Assembly: GCA_015501075.1 (NCBI GenBank)
Contig: JADNYJ010000403.1
Span: forward strand, 1-29,351
DNA: 29,351 bases
Source of the DNA: Gymnopilus junonius
Taxonomy: Eukaryota > Basidiomycota > Agaricomycetes > Agaricales > Galerinaceae
Reading direction: 5' to 3'
The translations under genes were made by a program, and so were the position numbers. Position 1 is the stretch's first letter. The number at the start of each line of letters is the position of its first letter. Below are positions 19,735 to 29,351 of the stretch, piece after piece. The notes beneath the pieces are model-generated. The model saw nothing but the letters and a program-made list of their open reading frames with translations. It was not told the DNA's origin and did no database searches.

Positions 19735-19760
19735 GGCCTGGTCTTGGCTAAGACCAGGCC
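19735..19760. promoter_or_regulatory. Perfect 11-bp inverted repeat upstream of the hydrophobin
   Basis: GGCCTGGTCTT and AAGACCAGGCC separated by GGCT, about 130 bases upstream of the start codon and just beyond the TATA box. It could be a symmetric binding site or a hairpin; the function is inferred from position only. Confidence 0.45.
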
Positions 19761-20073
19761 TCGGACGATTTTCACGATGCGGCATTGCAGCTGTCAGTGT
19801 CAATCCTTCTGTGCGTGCCGCAACCATGAACCGAAGTTCGAATTGCTGTACCTTCTCCCGCTGTTCCGCCGCAGAAAACGTGAAATCCTCATGTACATAG
19901 ACATCTCCTTATTTGCTTTAATATTGATCACGATGTCAAGATTGAGGATCCGCTCTCCCTTGGCCTTCCACGAATACGACTGGGATACGAAGAAAAAGGT
20001 CACATTCCGCAGACAATTACTTTAGAGATTGAATTGTGTACTTACGTACAGTATCATTGATTAATCACTAACT

Positions 20074-20905
20074 CTAAACCCGCAAAGAACGGTAGCTCTC
20101 TGAATAGTTTGTAAGTGCCCTCATTCCAAGGTCTAGATCGAAATGGGCCAGAACTGGGAAGCGAGCTTCACTGCCTGGGATGGCAGTGGTTTTAGCTAGA
20201 TGGATATAGTCGATCGCAAATTCACCCTAAAGAGCGTGGTCCAAATGATATAGCAATTGTACAGGGCGCTCGAGGTCAAATAGGCGTTCTCAAGGCGGAA
20301 TCGGCTCCATCTAGCAACGAACCGTCGAAGGGAATTTGTAAGAAAGATTTCATGCGTGCAAATCTATGCAGACGGCATTTGACAGGGCCAGCATTGGACA
20401 AAATCATTACTGTCAAATGCTGAACGAATGGGAGGCTCATACGGCAAGAGATCACTGCATATGGTCGTCCCTTGTGTACTTACGACGAGCCATCAATCAT
20501 GAATCTGACAGCGACATAAGTACCACATAATTAACGAAGCCAATCGGAGGAAAGGATTATACTTACCCGTTCCCACTTTTTTTCCCAGTGGCAGCTGCAT
20601 CGCTTGATTCGAAGCAACGGAACAAATCCGATGCAGTTCAACATATTTCAGCACTGCCTAGTCATCCAAGATGATAATTCTGGAATAAGTCCTATAACTC
20701 CAAGCATTCAGCTGTACATATACGTACCTGTGCAACTTGAAGTTAATCGACCCTTTTGCAAGCCCATTCATCGATTCTACGCCGCCGGCAGACAAGATAG
20801 ACAGGTTTATTCGGGTGCCTCAGAGCGGAGGAACTTGAAAACCCAAAGGTAACCGGGTATAACCATATTGCTGACCAAATTGAATTTGACCTATGCTTTG
20901 CTTCC
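20074..20905 (-). pseudogene. Unidentified multi-exon gene or relic
   Basis: I do not recognise the product. On the minus strand several protein-like pieces sit beside good splice signals. GQIQFGQQYGYTRLPLGFQV, TGA, then GTRINLSILSAGGVESMNGL ends at a GTACGT donor (about 20730). SDAAATGKKSGNG ends at a GTAAGT donor (about 20567). FMIDGSS lies between a CAG acceptor and another GTAAGT donor (about 20483). FARMKSFLQIPFDGSLLDGA follows a possible acceptor near 20350. A last frame (20310-20074) reads MEPIPP, TGA, ERLFDLERPVQLLYHLDHAL, TAG, GEFAIDYIHLAKTTAIPGSE, then FPVLAHFDLDLGMRALTNYS. The in-frame stops suggest decay, but a real gene with several introns is possible. Confidence 0.4.
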
Positions 20906-23293
20906 AGTTACCTGAGGTTGCATGTTGCATGTTCATCGGAAAAAAAGTTGGGCAAATTAGGATTCAAAATCAAAATAGGGTTCTCGACTTGCCTTTTTTT
21001 AATTTTGCATTGTGGATAGTACTTAATCAACCTCAGGATCGCGAAGCAGCAGGTCTTGTAATTTTAAATGATGCTCCACATGAGAAATAAGTAGCTGTCC
21101 TTCAGCCAGAATGCGGTTCTGTGACTGTCTCGTCCAAGAAACATTCAGAGGGTAACAGAATAACAGAAAAAGGCTGGGCGACATGGCCACGGGGGTGTTG
21201 CGTTTTCTCCAAACCACCACTTGGTTGGCGAGGGATGATTACAAGGTCCGAGTCGATGACCTATCAATGACTTAGTCGGAGCCTCCGAGTCCTACACCGA
21301 CTGATTACTAGATTGGTCCTCACCAGCAAAGAGATTGAGCCTCACCTAGACGGCGCCCTCCTAAGCATCTTGAGTTGGCAATCCACTGGTGCTTGTGTTA
21401 GTCAGCTGGCATCGTTGACTCCGGTTTAATTTTATCTGCCACAGCCACCGATCAATTTAGCGGCTTTTCGGAGCCACAAACATTACGTAGTAATCGATGA
21501 TCTGAGCCTGTCTAATCTTATCACCTGCAATTTGGCATAACGCGCTCAGCAACCTCTCTTTTACCCCCACCATCGCCCATAATTTCCAGGATCTCCACAC
21601 CCACGAAACCCACGACTACCTGAAGATGTTTATTCCGTTCCGCGCATCCCCGACGACCTTCAAATTTACGCACATTGAATTTTGCGTATTCTCCCAGACT
21701 CCCAGACTTCGTGCCGGCTCCCTGCCAGTGTTGCATTTCGGTCATGCATCATCTCTTTCTTTACGGCTTCAGGAATTATTGAGAGGGATACGCGCAGGCT
21801 GTAGGCGCTATATTTACGCGCTTTTTCTCTGGTATTCTTCTATGCTTGGCTCGTGCTATCAGCTATCAGAAAGTGCTCTAACAGCTTACTACTACGCCGG
21901 CGACAAGTTTACATTCCTGCAGGCTGGACGTCTGGTGATACCGCTGGCTCACTGGACTTATCGAATTAACTGGCTCTTTAATGAGGGGATTTCTGAAGGC
22001 GTCATTGTTCTCTGAGCACGGAAGTTTTCTGATATGTCTCGAGCATATACTCGCATATATTCACCTTTTCTCGCGTTTCCTGACTCCTTCCTTTATTCTG
22101 GTCATCTCTCGGAGTTCTTTGAGAAACACAGACATCCCTTTTCTAAGTCATGAAAATTTGTGCATGTATGCACGTATACATCTTGACTGACCCAGTCGTA
22201 GCTGTTTTAATCCTCTTCTGAAGGTTACTCAGATCTATATCTATGATCCTGCTAACGAAATCTGAAACCTGGTCTTTCTGAGTTCAGAGTAAGGCATTTT
22301 CATTTCTGAATTTCTGAGTTATGTTGACGTTTCAGAGCTTTTACACTGTCTGGAGTTTCGTCCTGAGCCTCTTTATTCCGGCCTCATTCTAGGTCTCTTC
22401 GTTCTATGCCTTCTAACCTTGCAGCCCTATTTTGACTTCTACTTGCCGGCCAAGTTAGTTTGAGTTCCTCTACTCTGGGAAGGCACTCTTTCATACGTTC
22501 TGGACCCCTGCTTTATGATTCACTTCGACTTGTCATGGAGCATCAGAGGAATGATATTTATCATCCACTTGCTCATGCGGCCGGTAAGCAATTGTCCCAA
22601 TTGGTCCAAAACGAGTACTTCTGCAGATGCACATTAAACATTTTGGACCGCTTGGGCAATTGCTTGCCGCGCTATTTCGCTGGTCACTGTTCGCCGCTGT
22701 TGCTTGATTTTCTTTGGACCTTGAAGCGCCCGTCCTGGACTGCTGGTCGTTCGATGAATGACGTGAAGAGCCGAGCCTGGATTGAATACCTTCACACACC
22801 GACCGATGACCTCATCCTGAAAGTCGACGATGTTTGAGCCCTCAGACCACATCAAACATTCAAATAAGCTTGTCTCAGTTGCCACCTGCTTTTCAACTTT
22901 CTGCCAGGTTTCTGCGTTGTTCTTGCCTTGAATTCTCCGTGAGCCGATGCGGGGTAATGGCTGGCATAGCCATATAAGGGAGTGCACGTGTGTCAGCTTG
23001 TCCGAGTCTGGTAATTGAGATCTTAAATTCCGGCAACGTTCCATCCACACAAACTCTTATCTAGAGCTCCCTCTATCTGTGCAGCTCGTTGTGCCCCTCT
23101 CTTTCCTATCCAAATCCTTTTCACTTCGTCCAAACCTCCTCAACGCCATACCTACACGTACCACCTGCCTCATCGTCGTTCGACAAATTTTCCTCGGTTC
23201 CGATATTCCTTGCACGGACAGTTCGACCTCGTCGGAAGGAGTCATTTTGTACCCTCCTTCACAGGTCGTTCGGTCTAAAACTTTCACATCTGC
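20906..23293. other. Long stretch without a supportable gene
   Basis: ORFs at 21626-22015 (129 codons), 22460-22837 (125 codons) and 22634-23050 (minus, 138 codons) have no recognisable domain or splice context. A 28-bp imperfect inverted repeat lies at 22583-22611 / 22641-22668. The last 200 bases are pyrimidine-rich and probably form the leader and promoter of the IBtk-like gene. Confidence 0.5.
22583..22668. repeat. Imperfect inverted repeat (about 28-bp arms, 29-bp loop)
   Basis: GGTAAGCAATTGTCCCAATT continuing to GGTCCAAAA pairs with TTTTGGACC...CAATTGCTTGCC. A few mismatches or one-base offsets interrupt the middle. It could be a relic of a small inverted-repeat element or a chance hairpin. 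Confidence 0.5.
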
Positions 23294-26200
23294 ATGACCT
23301 TGCTCCATGACTACTTCAAAACACGAAACTTGCAGGGCTTCCAGCGCCTGCTCGACGGCAATAACGAGCGTGGGTCCGCCCCCGCCGCTCCGTCGACATC
23401 CGCTGGAGCCCCAGGATCAAATCATACGCCTGGAGGAAAATCATGGACTCGTACCGGGGGATTAACCAATTTCGCTTCCAACCACCTTGATGTTAATGCC
23501 AGGGACTGGCTTGGGAGGACGGCCCTCCATCTCGTTTGCACTTCACTGGAAGGCATCGAGTACGCTAGGGCGCTCCTGAAGCATCCGAATATCGATGTCA
23601 ACCCTCCAGACACGGAAAGCATGTGGACGCCCTTGCACCGAGCTCTCTATACAGCCAATCTCCCTGTTGCGTGAGCTTTTCTGTCTTCCTAGCTGGTATA
23701 CACCGCATTGACGTCATTCTCAAAATTTTTAGACTGTTGCTACTCCAGCGTTCAGATATCAATGCATCTCTGAAGGACGTGGAAGGGTACACAGCGTTCG
23801 ACTTGTATAATTCAACTGTGAATGTAACGAAGCCAAATGCAGGGGAAGTCAATGCTGAGCTTTTCACATGGGGAGCAAACAGGCGCGCGGTTTCTAGACA
23901 CGTTTTCTGGACATATTCTCATAAATTTGTTTCCAGAAACGCAGCTCTTGGCTTATCTGACGCCAATGATCGGACATATCCAGACCATGTCATCATCAAC
24001 TCGAAGGAAGACCCAACGAAACTTTCCAAGATGACTTTAGCAGCGAGGTTCTCACCCATACACGTTCGTCAAATTCAAATGTCCAAATTACACACAGGTC
24101 CGTTACTTCCTCACACTTCTTACCTGATCCATTTTCATTGCAATTATCGTCCACAGCAGTCATCACAGATGAACCTGAGGGCAATGTTCGACTTTGTGGG
24201 TTTGGGAGCGGCGGACGGTGGTTATTTGTGCTTTATTGGAAGTAGCACTCTTTCTGATACATGCTTATCAGGCTTGGGTCGGCCCAGCACATGCAGTACA
24301 GCCTCAAACCGCTTCCGTCCCTCAACTTACCCATTCAGAGCGTAGCGCTTGGTCAGGACCATACCCTTGCCCTCACAAAGTCCGGCGAAGTTTATTCATG
24401 GGGCCTCAATCGTTTTTCGCAACTTGGTTATATCGTGGAGCTTCCCGCTGGAATTACCGGACGCCATGAGGAGCCCATTCAGAGTGTTCCGAAGAGGATT
24501 GTCGGCCTTCTACGACGAGAGGTTGTCATCGGTGTAGCAGCGAGTAGAAATGCCTCTGCGTGCTGGACTAAAGAGGTTGTTTTCACGTGGGGAACCAACA
24601 CTGGCCAGCTTGGTACGCGTCCTCACCCGCCTTTCCCAACTGCTTCAGATTTTAAACTTTACTCATTCAGGATACGATAAATCCGCTCAACCTGTTCAAA
24701 TCACCCCCCGTCCAGTGACCAAATTCTCCAACTATGTAATTGATGTCGCCATGAGTGTACGTTTCGCTATCTATCTGGAAACTTAGCAATTTGACCCGTG
24801 AAACAGGACACCGTTTTGGTTGCTCTACTCGCCAACAACCACGTGGAATGCGTTTGGAATGATAGGCACTGCCGTATCAGGTAACGTTTTACTCTGACAT
24901 TTCAATTTCATTACCATTCTAAATTGTTCGTCAGTTTTCCGGTACACGCGTTCCCAACTGGTATAGAGCCATACCGACCTCCACAGTCTATCAAAGACTC
25001 CTGTATCTCCAAAGTAACATGTTGCGACGACACCTTTGCCGCTCTTTCTTCTAACGGAGAAGTCTTTACGTTTTCATCACCCAATGTCAACCCGGATTTG
25101 ACCACAGGAGAGGGAAGAGGGTTCAAGCCCCAGCGAGTATGGGCATTGAGAAAGAAGTTCAGTGCCGTCAAGGTTTGTTCGACGTGTATTACTACCCTTT
25201 ATCCTTTCTGAGTGTTTGATTTATAGGACGTCGCCTTGGGTTCTGACGGGTCTATCATCATTTGCACGGAATCTGGTCATGTCTTCGTCCGCACAAGAAA
25301 CGCTAAGGGCGCCTCTGGAAAGGCTTTCAAGTTTGAACGCGTCCCTTACTTGCAGCGAGTCACTCAAGTTTGCGCAAACAACACCGGGTCCTTTGGTGCG
25401 TTAAGGATCGACTACGAGCCAAAGCCCATAGAAGTGTCTGGCAACATCATCGCACAGGACTTGAAAACTATCCAGCCTTATCTACAGTTCTATCGCGGCG
25501 AGGATGAGGGTACGGATGATGATAGGGATATCCCCGGGCTGTCTGAGTCAGATAGAAAAGGGCGAGGCTTGAGGCGTACTGCAGCAAACATTGCCACGTC
25601 ACAGCACCTCGACGACGAACCAGAGGATGATACAGGGATCGAATGCGATATTCATGATGCCCTTCAACTGTATGACGTGCTGGTATGCGAGCAGCAGATG
25701 CGGAAAGCAGGAGGAGGAAGCGTCGCGTATGAGTCCGTTCGCCTTCCTCACGGTGCTGATACTGTGGTGCACGTTCAGTCTGGTGGAGGAGCCACATTTC
25801 CAGTTCATCGCGTTATCCTCGGTGCACGATCGCACGTTCTTGCTCAGATTCTTGCGGGATCCGAGCCTATCAGTACCAAGGACCAGCAGTCTAATCTCAA
25901 TATCAACATTTCGATGAGATTGCTTCCGCCGAAACCGGGACCTGGGCTAGGCGTATTCAAGATTACGAGGCTCTCGGTCGGAGGATGTCATTCTCTTTCT
26001 ATGCTTATCTTGCTGCGCTATCTCTATTCGGATGAGCTGCTGGCCATCTGGGATGGGAGGATCGGCATGGTAATTGAGAAGGAGTTGCAGGGTCTGCATG
26101 CGAACCCTTCGCAAATCAAGGCGGAACTGCAGGCCTTGGCTGCCTTGTTGGATTTACCTGCTCTTGTGGTTGCTTTGGAACCTCCCGTAAAACGGGAACC

Positions 26201-28379
26201 AGTTCCGTCGATGAGGCAGGATTTGCAGAGGCTCTTTGAGAGTTCTCAATCGCAGCACCGTTTCAGAAATTCTTCTCCCCTTTCTCCGGATGTCGTTCTT
26301 GATCTGGCAGACAGGCAGGTCTTTACCCACTCTGCGGTATTGAGAGCGCGGTCTCCGCTTTTCGCGAGCTTTTTCGAGCTAGAGGATTGGACCAAGAAGA
26401 GGTGGGATGAAAATGGGAAGGTTTTGCTCGATATGAAGCACCTGAAGTGGAATGCCATGCAATTTGTACTGGCATTTATGTGTTTCGGCGCAGATAAAGA
26501 AATGTTCGACGTCCTAGGTAAGCATAGTAGCTGAAGTTGGACAGACTAGCTTGCTAATCACTACACTCCCACTTGCAGAGCTCATCGATTCGGTAGAAAC
26601 CCTATTACCGTTTATGTTTGAGATTCTAGCGGCCGCGGTAAGAATCTTCATGCGCATTTGAGCCTCCCGTACTGACTATTTCACCTCTCAGAACGAATTA
26701 CTTCTTGACCGCCTCGTCCTCCTCTGCTCTTCCGTCGTCCTCCATCATTCTAATATCAGTAATGCATGCTACGTTCTTGCAGACGCCGCACATTTTCACG
26801 TCCAGCCTCTAATCGAGAAACTTCAGGAATATATCTCTGTCAACATGGAGTCCTTCCTTGAAAGTCGCATCCTCGATGAAATTCCGTATTCGCTAGTCAA
26901 GCAACTAGCCAAGTTCGTAATGCAGCGTCAGATAGAAAAGTCACCTTTCGCCAGGAGCGATGTCTTCGTGCAAGAGACGATGGCAAAGCACGCCGCGTGG
27001 TTGGCGGACGAGGATATCCCAGAGACAATCGTGAGATCAGCTGGTATGGCTAGAGCTGCTTTGCGGAAGGATAGAGACGCAGCTTCTGCGGCCAGACTCT
27101 CACCGCCAACTCCGAGCAAGAAAACTGTCCAGCATAATGCAGCACCAAGCTTTGTCCCTCCTCAACGTATGCTCCGCAGGCCACCATCAGGAGACGAGAT
27201 TTTCATCATGGATGAACAACAGGAGGCGTCTTCTGCCACTTTAACCATTCATGCAGCTTCTCAAGATACACATACGTTACTTCCCGTTCCTGTTCCACCC
27301 GTTTGGAAGGCTCATGGGGCACCACGGTCAGTTTTTACATTACCTAACAATTTCCGCATCGCGTTGAGATATTCTATGCAGAGTCGACATGAAAACTCTA
27401 ATGGCTGAAGAGGCTAGTCACAACCATCTACCTACGCCATCGCGGCATCCTTCAGTACAGAACTTGTCTCAAGCTTCACGGCCAAGTCCTAGCAAAATCC
27501 CTCTCACAAGCGAAAGTCCAAGTTCCTATTCTCCCTATAAACCTTCCGGGTCTAAAGCAGGCGCATCCACCAGCTGGAGAATTAACGTAAATGCCGAACA
27601 AGATTTTGATGCCCATGGAATGGGGCCTGCTACTCCGCCTAAGGCCGCTCCTAATTTGCCTAGAGACGGCTCTCGCCCTGGTCCGTCTGCGATTATATCC
27701 AGAGGACAAACTACACCTTCAGTAACGCCTACAACACCTGGTCGTGCTCAGGCTCAAGCCCCTGGACTTGGGCCCGTTATTACGCCATCGCGTCAAACAC
27801 CTTCAAAATCTGGGCTGTCGAGTACGCGCAATGTATCGTAAGTTTTCGATTCCTGTTGATCTTTCGTGACTAAAACTTGCTGTATTCCTGTTCAGTGGGG
27901 GCAAAGCATGGACACAACCACCAGCCCAACCCTCTACGCCAACGCCATCGGCACCGACTCGAGGGATGTCTTTTGTCGCTATTCAACATTCGCAGCAGGA
28001 AGCCGTTCCTGCTAAGGACAGTAAAGCTCGGTCCTTGCGCGAGATCCAGGAAGAAGAGAGGGCTATTCAAGCTGAAGCGGATTTCCTCAAGTGGTGGGCT
28101 GAAGAAGAGGAGCGCGTTCAGCAGGAGGCGTTGGCGTTGTCGCAGTTCCAGGAGAACCTCAACAAAAATGAAAGTAAACCGAATAAAAGGCCTCGGCACC
28201 AGAAACCTAAAGGAAAGGAGAAGGAGAAAGAGAAGACTGCACCGACACCTGGTAGTGCCAGTGGTGACGCAGCTGGCCGCCGGCAGCCTGCCCAACAGGT
28301 CACAGATAGTCAATCTCCTGCATCTAGAAAGCAACAGCCACGCAAGGCTCGTCAGCAGAAAACCGTAGCCGATTCTTAA
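23294..28379 (+). CDS. Ankyrin-RCC1-BTB/POZ protein, IBtk-like CUL3 adaptor, 1,470 aa, 13 exons
   Basis: Animal IBtk is a substrate adaptor of cullin-3 ubiquitin ligases; this role is inferred here from the same domain order. Exons: 23294-23670, 23733-23882, 23937-24097, 24157-24217, 24272-24612, 24671-24756, 24807-24880, 24935-25172, 25227-26517, 26579-26637, 26692-27326, 27382-27837, 27896-28379. They sum to 4,413 nt, exactly 1,471 codons, and all introns are 50-62 nt. Ankyrin repeats lie at residues ~65-160 (DWLGRTALHLVCTSLEG; MWTPLHRAL), RCC1-type blades at ~170-490 (ELFTWGANR; GQDHTLALTKSGEVYSWGLN), BTB1 at ~665-810 (FPVHRVILGARSHVLAQIL), and BTB2 at ~845-1010 (DVVLDLADRQVFTHSAVLRA). The C-terminus is Ser/Pro-rich and disordered, with a charged helix SLREIQEEERAIQAEADFLK, then a Lys-rich end. 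Intron 2 (23883-23936) uses a GC donor and is 54 nt without stops. The start ATG is the first in frame. Confidence 0.93.
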
Positions 28380-28722
28380 ACATGCCACAGATACCCATTA
28401 TATTTCGTCCTCAATCTTCCTAAATTATGGTTAATGATATCTTTGGACATGAACATGAACAGTATGTTTATTTCATATGCGGTTTTACGTTGCTCTACGT
28501 ATACATTGAGTTAGATAGATATAAATTTTTCTACGAGTTATAACCTAATTGCTACAATGTAGAATATAATCTGCTTTAAGTCGGAGGTCCGAGTAATTTT
28601 GGGTATGCAGCGTAATCAGAGGAATGGAGATGGTAAGATGCTTGTTGTACAAATGCTATTTGGTAAGTAGTGCCAGAAATTGAACGATCAGAGAGAAGAA
28701 AAAAGTTGGAACACTGCATTCA
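28380..28722. other. Convergent 3' intergenic region
   Basis: 343 bp, A/T-rich, between the stop codons of the IBtk-like gene and the Hsp78 gene. It presumably holds both 3' UTRs. No ORF or hairpin of note was seen. Confidence 0.6.
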
Positions 28723-29351
28723 TTACACCCTGCGGAAGTCTTGCTCTTCAGTGTCCTCAACCTCGATGGCGTCAGATTCTGGTCGGCCAACTAGAGGATC
28801 CGGAGGATGATTGTCCTTGATATCCAAAACATCCCCGCTGACACGGATCTGAACAGTGTCGCCCTCCCTAAAAGCAATGATAGTCGCTCCCCGTGAGCAA
28901 GTAACGTAAATTACATAAGCACAGCCAACACACCTGACTGTCCCTTCCAAAAGCTTCCTTGCTAAAGGGAAGAGCACATCTGTCCGCACAACCCTCGCAA
29001 TCGCACGGCACCATAGACGTCCGAGAAGCCCTTGTTAGCTAGCCAATCTCTTGCCTCGTCATCCACATCCAATGCAATCCGCTTGTGCTTCAACCTATTT
29101 GCGACGTCGTCCAGACGGAGTTGGACAACTTTAAGGATCGACTGTTTTGAAAGTTTGTTGAACACAGCATGGAGTCGAGCCGATTAAGGAGCTCTGGCGG
29201 GAAGTACTCCGACGTGCGTTCAAGGACTTCGGCCTTGGCTTCTTCTGTTACGACGCCTGTTTCTGGGTTACTTGCGGAAGGGTGAGCGAGAATGTCACTG
29301 CCAAGATTGCTTGTCAAGCAGATGATAGTGTTCTATATGAAACGATAGTGT
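28723..29351 (-). pseudogene. HSP78: Mitochondrial Hsp78/ClpB-type AAA+ disaggregase, C-terminal part with two frameshifts; gene continues beyond the window
   Basis: ClpB/Hsp78 ATPases resolve aggregated proteins together with Hsp70 in the mitochondrial matrix. The second AAA+ domain is seen from ICLTSNLGSDILAHPSA through EYFPPELLNRLDSML, the ClpB-type box with the sensor and arginine region. At about 29163-29168 one base is missing and the next frame continues VFNKLSKQSILKVVQLRLDD and DVDDEARDWLANKGFSDVYG. Near 29006 another base is missing (GCC-GTGCG where GCCCGTGCG is expected), and the frame continues RAIARVVRTDVLFPLARKLL. A 66-nt intron (28868-28933, GTGTGT...TAG) follows, then EGDTVQIRVSGDVLDIKDNH and a TAA at 28723-28725. 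An upstream intron ends at 29333. The absence of the ClpA-type N-terminus cannot be judged. The family is certain. Hsp78 rather than cytosolic Hsp104 is favoured by the ending. The deletions mean either a dead copy or base errors. Confidence 0.85.

Noticed and set aside
21626..22015. 129-codon frame on the plus strand
   Set aside because: Composition not clearly coding; no domain or promoter evidence, so left unannotated.
22634..23050. 138-codon frame on the minus strand
   Set aside because: No recognisable motif, no splice context, overlaps an equally poor plus-strand frame and the inverted repeat.
27870..28388. 172-codon frame on the minus strand
   Set aside because: Antisense shadow of the last exon of the IBtk-like gene; its Leu/Arg-rich composition mirrors Glu/Lys-rich codons of the real strand.
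1..29351. CRISPR array, operon, prophage or bacterial system
   Set aside because: Introns, hydrophobins and eukaryotic tRNA and gene families throughout show fungal nuclear DNA; no regularly spaced repeats were seen.

Overview
The window is nuclear DNA of a filamentous basidiomycete, most likely an agaricomycete (mushroom-forming fungus). The evidence is: many 50-66 nt introns with fungal splice signals, two class I hydrophobin loci, a member of the basidiomycete DUF6593 family, a sterol-pathway squalene synthase, and intron-poor tRNA genes scattered between short, closely packed genes on both strands.

Left part (1-5,530): a series of broken genes. These are a Gfo/Idh/MocA oxidoreductase whose last ~60 codons are scrambled by single-base insertions and a stop, a mitochondrial-type J-domain (DnaJ) relic, an unidentified minus-strand relic tail-to-tail with it, and a Ser/Pro-rich relic. 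Two identical tRNA-Ile(AAU) genes, same strand, lie 4.2 kb apart around these relics. Next (5,776-10,409) come intact genes: a 560-aa F-box protein, tRNA-Val(AAC), a five-exon squalene synthase (ERG9, 491 aa) and a divergent 83-aa ORF sharing its promoter.

Middle part (10,410-16,138): a hydrophobin paralog with good exons 2-4 but a ruined first exon, another unidentified relic, and the most striking object in the window. This is a 2,545-bp fold-back element (two 955-bp inverted arms around a 635-bp centre) inserted at a TA inside a DUF6593 gene. Removing the element and one TA restores a continuous 210-codon reading frame.

Right part (16,139-29,351): a four-TM membrane protein, an intact 111-aa class I hydrophobin with a TATA box, an unresolved exon-like relic, a long gene-poor stretch, then a 13-exon, 1,470-aa ankyrin/RCC1/double-BTB protein of the IBtk type. 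At the edge is the 3' end of a mitochondrial Hsp78/ClpB disaggregase gene carrying two single-base frameshifts.

There is no operon or gene-cluster logic beyond neighbouring pairs. The themes are gene decay by one-base indels and a recent fold-back transposon insertion. No clear new defence or biosynthetic system was seen.
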